From Actinernus sp. WN-2022 (Eukaryota > Cnidaria > Anthozoa > Actiniaria > Actinernidae), in the NCBI GenBank assembly GCA_030867875.1, contig JAOWCC010000444.1, forward strand, positions 310,001 to 374,000: 64,000 bases of DNA, read 5' to 3'. Position 1 is the first letter of the stretch. Each line of letters starts with the position of its first letter. Under the pieces are notes generated by a model, which had not been told where the DNA came from, ran no database searches, and saw nothing but the letters and a program-made list of their open reading frames with translations. The translations under genes were made by a program, and so were the position numbers. Shown here in pieces: positions 46,576-57,655 of the stretch.

Positions 46576-48376
46576 GCCATTATAACCACGATAAACCTAG
46601 CGCTCTGATTGGCTAATAGCCGTGGACCATTTGCCCATGGGTTGCATGCTCACGTCGGATTTTGTTCACGATTGCACCAAATTTTTCTTTTCTTATTCCC
46701 ACGAAAACGATTTTACAGAACAATAAGAGAAAAACTCTAATCCAAGTGAACAGGGAATTTCGTCCAGCGACTGTCTTGGCAAATTTTGAGCTTCATTCAC
46801 CAGAAAAGGAAGAGTTGAGACGGCTTGAAAATCTGTACGAACGATGAACAAGATTTACCACAGGCAGCCCAAGCTCACGATTTGTGGCTCTTACAAATCC
46901 TACGGTAGATTACGTGATTGCTCATGCTCGCGCAAGATTGATTGCGTGATACCGCGCGCTAGGGTCACCGTTTTCTCCAGAAATTTTCCTTGTCATCTCA
47001 CTAATAGAGTTTGCATTGATTTTTTATCGTGGTAAAATAAAGGTAATGAAATAACATATTTTGCAATAAATGTACCTCGAGTGTCCTTTTCTTATGTCCT
47101 TGGATATTCTCTGCTATTTTGGGCTAGTTTGGATTGGTTTTAGAGCGCTTTTGATTTTTGAGATCATTATAGAGAGAGATCTCAAAAATCAAAAGCGCAC
47201 TAAAACCGATCCAAACTAGCCCAAAGTAGCAGAGAATACCCAAGGACATAAGAAAAGGACACTCGAGGTACATTTATAGCAAAATATGTTATTTCATTAC
47301 CTTTATTTTACCATGATAAAAAATCAATGCAAACTCTATTAGTGAGATGACAAGGAAAATTTCTGGAGAAAACGGTGACTCTAGCGCGCTATCACGCAAT
47401 CGATCTTGCGCGAGTGATCACGTAATCTACCGTAGGATTTGTAAGAGCCACAAATCGTGAGCTTGGGCTGCCTGTGGATTTACGAGCTTTTGCACTGAGT
47501 TTTGAATCCTGAAACATTCAGAAAGGACGGACAAAAAAAAGACAACAATCTGTTCAATCTCGATATTTAGAGGTAAAGGGACAGCATTTTTGATTATTAA
47601 AAAAATCCAGACTAGTTTTATGAGCTAATTAAAAGAAACCACAATGGTTTATTTGGTAGAAACTAAACTTATAATTATATCAGTCGAGTCGAAAACCATG
47701 CCACCGAGCCAGAGGTGTACATAGTGGAATTAAACGAATAAACCTCATTAAAACGTTCTCTAGTGTCCTGATATTAATGCCAACTACAGAATAATGAATA
47801 AGCTCCCCATTCACTGATTCAGTGAGTTCATTTCACAACGAGATAATTTTATTGCCACTTTTGGATGTGAAAGTATATTAAACTTACAATTTTAGAGAAC
47901 AACAAACAAACTTACTTAGTTCACTTGACTCAAGGATATCCCGTACTGGCACAAATGGCAACAGCAACAAGCCAAAACCAGGAGATTCAGCTGACAGTTC
48001 ACTCCAATCCATAGGAAAAATGACGAATTCCAAACCTCTGGTGTGCATGTCGTTTTTAATTCCGCCGAAAGCTATTCAGTTTTCACAGACGCATGAACCC
48101 TTTTCTTAATTTTTGCTTTACCAAGGCGTTTGCTTTCTTTGCAGTTCGAGAACTTTTTAGCTGGCTAGATCTTCTCTTTTCCTTGGGACCAAGGTTTGAA
48201 TAAACATTTTGTTGAGCAGAGATCAATGAATGACTTGTTTTTGCACTGGAAGTCTGGAACAGTCGCGCCATCGCTCAGCTTAATTTATGTGATTTTTTCG
48301 CGTGCTTCATGTATTGAGAATTTATATTTCATCACCAACAAAAACATTATTTGCTCTTTAATTGTCGTGGTTATGT
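46576..48376. mobile_element. Insertion with TATAACCACGATAA-type ends in copy B
   Basis: The left edge TATAACCACGATAAACC and right edge ATTGTCGTGGTTATGTTATA are short imperfect inverted repeats. The segment is absent from copy A of the host repeat. It contains the 618-bp foldback element as a later insertion. The non-foldback part shows no recognised protein; frames of about 60 codons are probably chance. Boundaries are approximate. Confidence 0.5.
46859..47476. mobile_element. CACAGG foldback element, member 2 (618 bp)
   Basis: Starts CACAGGCAGCCCAAGCTCA and ends with its exact complement. The arms are about 300 bases each and nearly identical, meeting around TTTTGAGATCATTATAGAGA. The exact 7-bp duplication GATTTAC flanks it (46852-46858, 47477-47483). 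Because the arms are so alike, a transcript through it would form a long hairpin. No protein is recognised in the arms. Confidence 0.93.
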
Positions 48377-48384
48377 TATAAAAG

Positions 48385-48558
48385 AAATGGTAAATGCCAC
48401 AGCTGTGCATCCATCGAGTTATGGGCGCACTTGGGAGGTTGCCTAATCACTTGAGAAGCTAGAGTTTTGCCTCGAGCGACTCTTACGCATCTTTTGTGCT
48501 TAGCAACCTCCCGCGTGCGTCCATAACTCGATGGACGCACGCTGCACGTTTACCATTT
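48385..48558. mobile_element. Short palindromic element, AAATGGTAAA ends
   Basis: AAATGGTAAATGC...CATCCATCGAGTTATGG...GGGAGGTTGC is mirrored by GCAACCTCCC...CCATAACTCGATGGACG...TTTACCATTT. 174 bp, non-coding, nested next to the right border of the 46.6-48.4 kb insertion. Confidence 0.8.
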
Positions 48559-48639
48559 CTTTATTGTCTTTCTTATTATTAATAATCACGTGTTACACGT
48601 GTGCATTACCGTGGCACTGTTCCTTTAAGTTATATAATC

Positions 48640-49395
48640 TGTGAAAGTTCAACTGATCTTCATCATCAGTTCATGTTGAAATTGAATACAGAAAATCTGG
48701 ACTGGTCGACGTTTGCACTAATTTGAGTTTAATACTGAATGAAGGAAACTTGTGAAGTGTATCCTCAAGGAACTATAAGGAGCTCAACTCATCCATGCCA
48801 ATACATAATAGATTGTTTTAAAAGCGGGAGAGAGTTTCCACCAAAAAGATGTGCCTTCAAGGAAATAATGTAAGTATAAGCCAAAGTTATTTATAAAGTT
48901 ATGAAATTTGCATTTTGTAATTCAAAGTGCGAGTATTGAATCAAGGAATGTTCCTGAACATTTCAAAGAACTATCAGTACTATAAAACTCACAGTTACAA
49001 CTGCAATTTGTACTTTTAAAATTGTCTTTAAGAGAGAAAGTTTGCAGCAAGAAAAGTGTTGACAAATGTGTTTGCATTTTTTTATGTGTTGCTACAATGT
49101 ATGAAATGGCTTCTGGGAATATTATTATAGAATACCCCGCAAGTTGGATCATTAATAATTCATTTTCTCAAATTTTCATACAAACCTTCTAAAAACAGGT
49201 TTTATTTCTATAAAAAATAAACCTAACCATTTTCTACCAAAAGTCATACATACACTGCACAGTTTTTAAGTTATCTTTCGACACGAGGGGTATTCTATAA
49301 TTATTGTACCCCCAAAATATTCAAAATATCTCTAATTTTTTTTATAAATATTGAGAATTTTTTTCTAAATATCTGTTTTTTTAACTGTCTTGTTA
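48640..49395. other. No recognised gene
   Basis: AT-rich, with one 76-codon minus-strand frame (48922-49152) lacking any recognisable domain. TATTCTATAATTATTG-like phrases near 49300 resemble the inverse of 49118-49140, possibly a weak palindrome. Confidence 0.35.
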
Positions 49396-49516
49396 TATTA
49401 CAGGCAGCCCAGGCTACAGGTTTGTGGTAGTCAGCCTTTATATATTCCATTGGTTATTACATACTACATTCGTAGTAATTTATATATACAGTACATCGAG
49501 AAGTGCAATGATCGAT

Positions 49517-49849
49517 ATCTGCCCATACAATATCAGTTTGAAAATTACCATATGGTAATTACTGCCAAAGGCAATAAAATGTTAGGATTTATCAAGCAAA
49601 ACTTTAATGCAGGAAACTTAAATTGAGATGCCTTGAAACTGTTATGTATTTCTTTGGTGCACTCAAATCTGTGTAGAATAATATCTGCCCATACAATATC
49701 AGTTTGAAAATTACCATATGGTAATTACTGCCAAAGGCAATAAAATGTTAGGATTTATCAAGCAAAACTTTAATGCAGGAAACTTAAATTGAGATGCCTT
49801 GAAACTGTTATGTATTTCTTTGGTGCACTCAAATCTGTGTAGAATAATA
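49517..49849. repeat. 166-bp tandem duplication inside the LINE remnant
   Basis: ATATCTGCCCATACAATATC appears at 49515 and 49681, and the following 160 bases, through CAAATCTGTGTAGAATAATA, are identical by eye. The duplication repeats the AKGNKMLGFIK-coding segment, each time closed by the same stop. It is a local duplication, recent because the copies do not differ. Confidence 0.92.
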
Positions 49850-50408
49850 TCGTAATAGAAAATATTGTAATAGAAAAATCCAGAGAAAAGCTAGTACTGG
49901 CCTTAACTACACTGAACGTCTACTGAGATTGAACCTGTTACCAATTAATTACTGGCTAGAATACCTAGATCCTATTTTTTTCTTTAAATGTAAATCTGGC
50001 AATTTCAAGTTAGATATACACATTTACTTATCTTTTTGTAATAGCCGTACTCGCTGCTCTGAATCAGGCCTCAACCTTAATATACAGAAATCATGAACTT
50101 CTCATTTCAGAGATTCATTTTTCATCAGAATTGTACACTCGTGGAATGCTTTACCCGTTGATGTTAAATCCAGCACTTCTCTCAGAGTTTTCAAAAAATA
50201 TGCTAAATTTTTTTTCTTAGAAAGACAACACTATTTTTGACCCTGACACTATTCGTACATGTACGTACAAAACTAGTATGTCCTAAGTGTTGTCAAATTA
50301 ATGTTGGTTTGTAGCTGTTAAGTCGGTATTTTTATTTATTTGTTTGTTTGCTTGCACATTTACCTATATACATTTGAATGTCTAATTATGTTTTCTTTAC
50401 TACTATAT

Positions 50409-50577
50409 CAGGGTTTTCAATAGAAGCCGGCGAATCTCGCCGGGTATTTTACATGAAATCGGCGCCTACTTTGTTAATTAAAAATTCCCAAAAAAATTAG
50501 ATATTTGCGCCAATGGCGCTCGATGCTCGTCGCCTGCTCTTCAAGTTTTGTCATTTCAAATTTTATTGAAAACCCTG
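50409..50577. mobile_element. hAT-like MITE, 169 bp
   Basis: It starts CAGGGTTTTCAATAGAAGCC and ends TTTTATTGAAAACCCTG, an inverted repeat of about 15 bases. The flanks are CTATAT-rich on both sides (TACTATAT and CTATATAG), a partly matching target duplication. It inserted into the LINE remnant. Non-coding. Confidence 0.8.
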
Positions 50578-50769
50578 CTATATAGCAATTTTCATTAATT
50601 TCTGTACACTCTGATACAAATATTTTTAACTGGGTAGCACAAGGGTGGGGCTAGAGTAACAATGTTCTTATAGCAGTGGGGGTTGTGGTGTTCTGTATCT
50701 ACATTTGTAGTAGGGGACCTTGTGTCCTATTATACAAAACATAAAATAAATAAATAAAATAAATTAATA

Positions 50770-51075
50770 AGTATTAGTCTTTGGCAAGTTCCTTTCATGT
50801 GGCACTAAACCACAGGCAGCCTATTATGTTACATGTACATTATTTAATTCAAAACCTGACCCAAAATTAAAATAAACCTAACCTTCTCCGATTGTATAAA
50901 ACAGGGAAATGACGACTGAGCTTGTCTAGGGTGAGAAACCCCAAGTAAACAGCTGACTCACAAGGATGCAAACAAACAGTTACAACTGATGAACTTCCCA
51001 TGCATCATAACAATCTCGAGGCTGGTGACAGTTGAATGGCCAGTCAGAAGACGGGTAAGAAACAGTATTTTTAAA
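50770..51075. other. No recognised gene
   Basis: It contains CCACAGGCAGCC near 50810, reminiscent of the CACAGG foldback ends, but no inverted partner was found. Confidence 0.35.
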
Positions 51076-51079
51076 AGCT

Positions 51080-51240
51080 AATAGACTCTTCTCACACGGC
51101 GGCCATGTTGAGTCCCAGGAGAATTATAAACCTTTGTTTATTTGCGTTACTAAACTCGTTCTGAAATTGCTCAGTGCGAGGCTAGTAACACAACATCTAT
51201 TGTTTCTAGCCAACATGGCCGCCACGTTAGAAGGGTCTAT
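51080..51240. mobile_element. Palindromic MITE with GGCGGCCATGTTG ends
   Basis: ATAGACTCTTCTCACACGGC with GGCCATGTTG is mirrored by CAACATGGCCGCC...GAAGGGTCTAT. The terminal ATAGAC(C/T)C motif is shared with the TA-flanked MITE at 41487. The frame at 51134-51379 partly overlaps it and is not a gene. Confidence 0.75.
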
Positions 51241-51249
51241 CGATCACTG

Positions 51250-53260
51250 CAAGCTAAATTTAACCACTGACTGCAAAGCATGCTGGGTAATCCAACCAAA
51301 CAATGGCATAGCCCTCATTTTCATTCTTCGACATAATTATATACTATTAAAGTCTAAAGCCATTTCGACCTACATGTAATAGCTTCATTTTTTTTAAATT
51401 GGAATCAATGGCAAGTAAATTTTGTCCAATATTCTTTAAAAAGCTGTGATAGGTGGTAGCTCCAGACATCCATTTATAAAGCCCACGGCAAGATGACTGA
51501 AGAAATTTGAGAAAGTGCTGATTGAAGCTCTCATCAGACTTAACGATGATGTCCAGCACTCTATAAATGGTGAACAATTCTGACAGTATTACCCCAATCA
51601 AACTTCACACCATCTCCATCATTGGCAATCCAATGACAACACATCCAAAATGACCAACTAAAACCTTTGAGCCACCAGTATTATAGGTTAGTTGAAAATC
51701 CATGGTAACAGTGAGTACATTTTTCTTAGGGGGGAGGGCGGCCGGTTCCTTGTAGTCTAGAAAGAGCCAAAAATGAGTTAAAAACTTTTGGGGTTGAGAC
51801 ATTCAGAATTAGAATTAGCCAAAAATTTACTGTATTTTGTATTTATGAATACAAATTATAGATGTGCAAGCCACTTGATGTCACATGTAATTAGTAAAAT
51901 TATCTTGAATGGCATAAATGTTTTTGCACGATTTTGACGATTATGCCTGACTTCAACACAAAGAAAAATAATGTTTGTGCTCTCCAAATTTGTTTTTTTA
52001 TTGTACAAAATGACTAAGGAAGACTAACATTTAATAAAATGAAATATTATCTGTGAGGGGGCCGGCCAAATTGCTGGGGGGTCATTTTCAAAATATGAGC
52101 TATTGAGGGGAGGAGGGTTGGGGGGGGGGGGGGGGGGGGCATTTTAAGATTTTTAAAGTTAAGGTAGGGGGTCATTTTACTCTAGAGTTCCTTTCGCAAA
52201 AAGTATGCATTTCCGTTAATTAACACGGTACACTGCATACAAGATCTTTATAGCACACCTCTCATTGGTACCTTTGTATGTTGTTGAAAACTCGATAATT
52301 AGGTGTTAGTAGAACCACAAAAAGCGGTGATGTGACTACAAACCATTGTCTTGTATACTTTACATAATTCAGGGCTGACATAATATCTGTGTACTGAATA
52401 GCAATACTTTATTTATAGTACAGCCTAATCGCAAACCTTTTGGCAGAATCAATATCAAAATCTTCGTTTTACTAAACTTCATAACATACATTTGAATACT
52501 CTGCCTTATACATTGTGGCATGTATACAAGTGAGAATAGTACTAGCGCTGGAGAGTCTTGGTTGCGATGCTTTGTCGTGAGTGGAAATCACAGGCGAATT
52601 TAGAAATCCATCAAATGGATTATCTGATTACGTCAACTATACCACACACACAAAGGACAAACAAGACCGATACAGTGTATATGATATTTAACTAAGAGAA
52701 GTATGATTTGTGTGCGTATGTACATAATTTCAACCTCACCAGTTCAGATAATACCGTTTGCGTTCAAAGACAGGGATCAATCACTGTTCACTTCTAGCTT
52801 TTGCGACTTGAGTTGAAATCTTAGTAATTAAGCTTGGCATTGGTTTGACTGGTTTAGTCAATACTTCCCAGTTGTATAATCTCAAGACAGACAAGAGTGC
52901 CAGTTTTAATAATTAAGGAGATTACTTGGCGTTAAACAGCCAACAATAGACCTTTATCACGCTGGCGTGACATGAAATATTTGATTTAATGGCTAAAGGA
53001 GTTAACATTTTAGCAAATTTGTGACATCAATATTTCGTAAATGTGAGAATTTTCCATCGAAAGCCCCTAAAAGTCCTGTCAGCCCTAGAATATCTGAACA
53101 TCTTGGTATTTCAGCAAAATAATGGTTATAAAGAATCATAGTGGCTCAAATGCTGGAAATCAATCTTTTGCCTGAGAACTTAAAAGACCAAACGATATTG
53201 AATCTGATTGGTTGATCCTGTCACATGTTGAGTGTGATCTGATTGGTTGGCGGTGAAAAA
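51250..53260. other. Intergenic with long poly-G tract
   Basis: A poly-G tract of roughly 20 bases lies at about 52118-52139, in a context of GGGGGTCATTTT repeats. Minus-strand frames at 51347-51601 and 51605-51802 are not recognised. No RNA gene was seen. Confidence 0.4.
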
Positions 53261-53269
53261 GCTCGACTT

Positions 53270-54310
53270 TGGAAAAGGAACACTTGCGATTTAAGACTTG
53301 TGCCAGCCAGAGGCTACCCTGGCTCGAAATCGTCGGTGCGAGCGAAGTGAGACCAGTTGATCAACTTGATTTCAGCACGAGTCGCGAAGCGACGAACCTC
53401 TGGCCGCCCGAGTTGAGATTTTCGTTTCTTCCGGTACAGAATCTGTACCTCGTCCCCAATTGGTTGATTGAGTTGTGGCCATGGAAACTGAGGCATTTGG
53501 ATCAAAGGAACAGTTTGATTGGCTTTCAGTATTGAGATCGTGTTACAAACCGGTTTACGAGTCTTGACAAATTATACACAAACGTTAATGTTTCACAGTG
53601 CTGTACAATTTAGCCTCGAAATAAACGAGTTGAAATCTGTTCATGTTCTTGAAGCGGCGTGATGTCTTCTCAGTACGGCCTACTGGCTAAGGAAAATCGC
53701 TGATTGGAGCAACTACAGAATTGATTTTCCAACTCGTACCTGGTATTTGCTTCTTCCTTCACGTTCGCTGATTATCCAAAACGAGCAATTGTACTGGTGG
53801 TTTGCCCTCTATATGCCGTGATTTACTCCCACATAACAGAGCTACAAATGTAGAACAACGAGGAATCAAAGCATGCTCATTCGGAGATCCAAACATCAAA
53901 CCCGACGAAGTAAATCAAGGAGAATTTTCCTTTATCTTCGCAAATCCAGACGACCGCATGTTTTATGTTTTGAATCACACACTACTGCACCACATGAAAG
54001 TGACATGCAAATTACCGCCATGTCGAAACCAGTTTGACTGGACTTGTAAACATAAAAGCGAGGCTATGGGCACGAGATTGAGGCTGGCTATTCGAGCGGC
54101 CAGAGGGGCTCAACGGTCGTCACGCAAAACAAAACTCCTTGGGGGAATCAAAACTCTTTCGATCGCGGCACATTACAGTATATTCGTACCTGAGCCCCTC
54201 TGGAACCAGGGTAGCCAGAGGTCTGGCCCAAGTAATAAATAAATAAACACTTGCGATTTCTGACTCGTGCTGGCCAAATGCCTGGCCGAGTAAAAAGGAA
54301 GTGTTGATGA
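53270..54310. mobile_element. Possible composite repeat with GCCAGAGGCTACCCTGG ends
   Basis: GCCAGAGGCTACCCTGG (about 53307) is mirrored by CCAGGGTAGCCAGAGG (54207), and CCTCTGGCCGCCCGAG (53397) by CGAGCGGCCAGAGG (54094). ACACTTGCGATTT occurs just outside on the left (53278) and right (54246) as a direct repeat. A 146-codon plus-strand frame (53802-54242) contains no domain I know. Probably a non-autonomous element, with boundaries unsure. Confidence 0.5.
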
Positions 54311-54344
54311 AAGCACACCATACTGTCATGATAACTAACTAGAA

Positions 54345-54445
54345 AACACCCTAATTGGAAGTCTCGTGCATTGTGTGAGATTGTGGGTTCGAATCCCACA
54401 AGGGTGGACGTTGTTGGTTTGGCACACATTTCTGCCAGTTTCTTC
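54345..54445 (+). repeat. tRNA-like SINE fragment, copy 1
   Basis: GTGGGTTCGAATCCCAC (about 54384-54400) has the exact shape of a tRNA T arm / B box, preceded by GTGTGAGATT and followed by AAGGGTGGACGTTGTTGGTT. There is no acceptor stem or clear A box, so it is not a tRNA gene. A related minus-strand copy at 59985-60060 supports a SINE family. Confidence 0.6.
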
Positions 54446-55625
54446 AGTTAGTTTTCCCACAGCCCACTTTGTTTTGTTACTAGTGAGATTTAATTATATA
54501 TTTTAGTTGTCATTTTTTCAATAGTCTGGTTTATATATAATACATGTATATATTATTAGGAAGAATAGCCACACAGCAATTTTCAGAGAACTTCACCCCA
54601 GTTAAATTCAATGTGTACAATTTAACTCAAACAGTGGATATTAATTATTTCTTTGGTTGAGGCAGATATAACCATAACAGCAGATTTATGACAGAGCTAC
54701 ATGTAGAGAAGACATCTTGAAGTTTATCCTAATCTGTTTCAGCACTGCTGGCCGACCTGCTGTAGCACTGTGACAGCTTTCTTGGGTAATTGTTTTATAA
54801 TACCCTGCACACCAGAGGTTCATCAATTAGGGACGAGCTTGAAGTTGGATGTAAGATAGTCTAAACATGTTTGACCAAATGTTCTCTCGTTTGGTTGCTT
54901 TATTCTTTGCTGGCAGAACTTTGCACCTTAAACTCAGAATGATGAAAGAAGTACCGTAGTATGTCAGGAAGCTAGGGTAGTTTTATAACTGCATTCACCC
55001 AATAAATTAATATCATGGACACACAGACAGGTCATGGTAGAGCCTGGTTCTCATTGCATACTGGCGATGTCTGGTGTCTACTGCTCGCAAACCTCAGGTC
55101 CTGCCAGCATGTCTGCAAAGCTGATCTGAGTTCAAGTTCACCAGCATGTTTCCATTAATAAGCTTGTACATATATGCTCCAAAATTTGACCATTATGCTT
55201 TTGAGTAATTCTCCGGCCTTATGCTCCATTCCCTGCTTATTATGCCAGCAATGCCCTGGGCAGTATTATTTGTTAAATTCACATACCAGATATATACATC
55301 GCATAACAATAAAGTGCATGCAATAATCAACCCATGTTTGTTTTTAAATGTCAGACATGCCATTCTATAGTTGTCTGCTATGTGACCATGATGCCCCATG
55401 CCAAGCATGATCATGCAACATACTTTTTTTTTTTGTGGTTATGGGTATTTTTTATATTTTGTGATTTTTTTATGGCATAAATGTAATATAATTATGATAA
55501 CTTGTGTCAATTTGTGGTGATTGTGATGATTATGATAGTGTTGAGGTATGAGGTTAATATTATTATAGTGTTATACGGGAAGAGGATAGTGAGATTAGTG
55601 AGACAATTATTAGTGAGATTTAAAG
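54446..55625. other. No recognised gene
   Basis: AT-rich intergenic sequence. The 3' part (55430-55600) is rich in GTGATTATGATAG-like simple sequence. Confidence 0.4.
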
Positions 55626-55636
55626 ATGATATTGAG

Positions 55637-56510
55637 TAGCCTGAATTCCAGCCGTCTCCTCTGGGTTCGTTCCTCCCGAGAGAGACGTCTGAATTCAATA
55701 GCCGCTAATGCCGTCCAGTGACGTCACTACCAGAAAACCTGGTAGTGATTTTTGATTGGTTCATATTCTATAATTTCGCATAATTATCATAATTATCAGC
55801 CGAGGAGTCGGCAGGATTCACTTTGGACTCGCGATTGTTGATCGTTGAGTTTCAGTGGAGTGATTGTCTTTGGCAAAGACCTTGAATTCGTAAGGAAAAC
55901 ATCTGGAAATGGATTGAAAGACCGGCCGACTAACCTGTAAACATGTACATTTTATTGCGTCGCGTCTGCGGGGTTGTTGACAATCGATTATTTGTTCACA
56001 CTCGCAGTGGTAAAGAATGTCGCTACTCTATTCAAGGAACTGTTCTTTCCCGTAAATGAGTCTTCGTATTTCATCGAAAATTCTCCATTATCCTTTCATG
56101 TTTTTCTACTTTTCTGTTGCATCATTTACATAGGTAATATCTCGTAGCCGTGTCGATTCGAACGGCAGATCGCGAGACATGTACAAAGATCAACGGAAAG
56201 ACAAAGATCAACTGTACTTTGCCTACAAATATAATATAACGATTTGTTGCTTCGGAAAGGCTTTCACAACATAAGAGGCACTTGAGAAGCAAATGGATGG
56301 AGATATATAATATAGGTAAGACTTTTATTTTGGTCGGCATAATCTCAAATAAATATTTCTCACGAACTTTTACTACCGCCGTGACAGTTTTATTTGCATA
56401 AGTTAAATTGTTAATCCGCCTTGACGTCACTGGACGGCATTAGCGGCTATTGAATTCAGACGTCTCTCTCGGGAGGAACGAACCAGAGGAGACGGCTGAA
56501 AATCAGGCTA
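55637..56510. mobile_element. Mutator-like non-autonomous element copy 2 (874 bp)
   Basis: The element starts TAGCCTGAATTCCAGCCG and ends CGGCTGAAAATCAGGCTA, with inverted ends of about 88 bases. These include the CTCCCGAGAGAGACGTC block and the ATGCCGTCCAGTGACGTCA block. The exact 9-bp duplication GATATTGAG flanks it (55628-55636, 56511-56519). Long inverted ends and a 9-bp duplication are the hallmarks of the Mutator superfamily. The interior has no transposase; the 102-codon minus frame at 56122-56430 is not recognised. Confidence 0.92.
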
Positions 56511-56828
56511 GATATTGAGGGATATTGATAATTATAATTGAATTAATTTAAGGATGCATGATGAGATTTAAGTTATGGAGGAATGATCAGTAAAAGTTTG
56601 GAAGTATGATTAGTAAAATTTTGGAAGCATGATTAGTAGAAAATTTAGGTGATATGGTATACAGCAGTAGAATTTGATTTAATTTGAATGAAATTAATTA
56701 TCAATGAGAATAATATTACAATGAGATAACATCAATTAATTAATAATAAGAAAATTATTGTTTAATGAGATAATAAGATTAAATAAAATAAAATAAATAA
56801 ATACATAACTGTCATGTAGTAAGAAAGA

Positions 56829-56889
56829 TTAGATAATAATAATAATAATAATAATAATACTATAATAATAATAATAATAATAATAATAC
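56829..56889. repeat. (AAT)n microsatellite tail
   Basis: AATAATAAT repeats with one ACT interruption. It lies directly at the 3' end of a minus-strand LINE fragment and is read as its (ATT)n tail. Confidence 0.9.
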
Positions 56890-57183
56890 TTTATTCCAAT
56901 ACACCATCATTGGTACCTAGGAAATACATACATAATATTAATCTAATCGAGGCAGCTACAATCATTAAAAATAGTTGTTACATCATATATATATTTTGCC
57001 GTAAGTTTCACAATAGAATCATCTGTCATCGATAGACAATACATAAACAAATCTCTGTTGCCAAGGAAACCGAACGAGCTATTAACCTTTAACAAGTTAC
57101 TGCGGAAATTATCTCTGACAACTACTAGTTTACTATTATTGCAATCGGAGAAATAGTGTACCTCATTACCAACTACGTTCGAA
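56890..57183 (-). pseudogene. LINE C-terminal fragment with ATT-repeat tail
   Basis: The minus-strand frame, open until a stop near 56944, reads VVGNEVHYFSDCNNSKLVVV, then RDNFRSNLLKVN, then FLGNRDLFMYCLSMTDDS, then VKLTAKYIYDV. The GNExHY...C signature near the end is the C-terminal motif of a common animal LINE group whose 3' end is a microsatellite. Only the last 75 or so residues remain. It is truncated at 57183, where a duplicated block begins. Confidence 0.7.
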
Positions 57184-57655
57184 TTATGATAATAATTTAT
57201 ATGCTATGAGAAAACATGACATATAACCCTTTGATTCCATTTGATTATACAGACAGACAGACATATTTTATTTGGTGTTTTGTACATGCAAGTACTTCGA
57301 TTATAGGATCTATAGCAAGTACTTTGATTATAGGATCTATAGATATCAGTCATGCTCATGCTACATAGGATGACTGTGTACCAGCGATCCTCCCTGGCCA
57401 AAATCACTAGTGAATTTGCCCCCCTTTCCAGTGATTTCACCCCCTCCCTCCAATCTTTTAAGGATATGAATACATGTTTTCCTTATTATTACTGTAATGT
57501 ATTGGACGTGGAGAATAGTAATGCAAAAAGCTATCAGTAATGTGTATAAAGACAAAAAAAAAAATCAATTTTATTCTAAAATTCATGCTTCACTTTTCTT
57601 CAACAAAATTCATGTTGGTAGCTACGGTAAACGCTGCAATTTTCATTTGCGCCGT
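57184..57655. repeat. Duplicated block, copy A
   Basis: The sequence from ATGATAATAATTTATATGCT, through AAAATCACTAGTGAATTTG and GGATATGAATACATG, to ATGTTGGTAGCTACGGTAAA is found again at 58186-58805 in the same order but with different spacers. The last part of the block overlaps a short plus-strand frame described separately. Confidence 0.8.

Larger units (their letters stand above)
45413..48630. repeat. Dispersed repeat, copy B, split by insertions
   Basis: Pieces at 45413-45442, 45716-46575 and 48570-48630 align in order to the uninterrupted copy at 28665-29425. One foldback (45443-45715) interrupts it on the left, and about 2 kb (46576-48565) interrupts it on the right. An extra GGTTCGTCGAGCGGAGG block near 45918 is not present in copy A. 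Confidence 0.8.
49400..50760 (+). pseudogene. Decayed LINE 3' end with A-rich tail
   Basis: The plus strand encodes MVITAKGNKMLGFIKQNF, the start of a non-LTR reverse-transcriptase thumb region, followed by degraded segments resembling the LPLMLNPA...RVFKKYAKFF-type C-terminus. The 3' part has GTAGGGGACCTTGTGTCCTA and an AAATAAATAAATAAAAT tail, echoing the GTAGGGGACTTTGAGTCCTA and tail of the 2.4-kb array unit, so both descend from related LINE 3' ends. It contains a 166-bp tandem duplication and a hAT-like MITE. Confidence 0.7.

Noticed and set aside
49402..50822. Fourth CACAGG foldback element bounded by ACAGGCAGCCCAGGCT and CACAGGCAGCCTATT
   Set aside because: The two ends are in the same orientation rather than inverted, and no 7-bp duplication is present.
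53802..54242. 146-codon frame, the longest in the window
   Set aside because: It lies within an inverted-repeat composite, spans its right arm, and has no recognisable domain. It is more likely a chance frame in a GC-richer element.
54380..54402. tRNA gene at GTGGGTTCGAATCCCAC
   Set aside because: Only a T arm can be drawn; no acceptor stem, D arm or anticodon arm fits at the right spacing.
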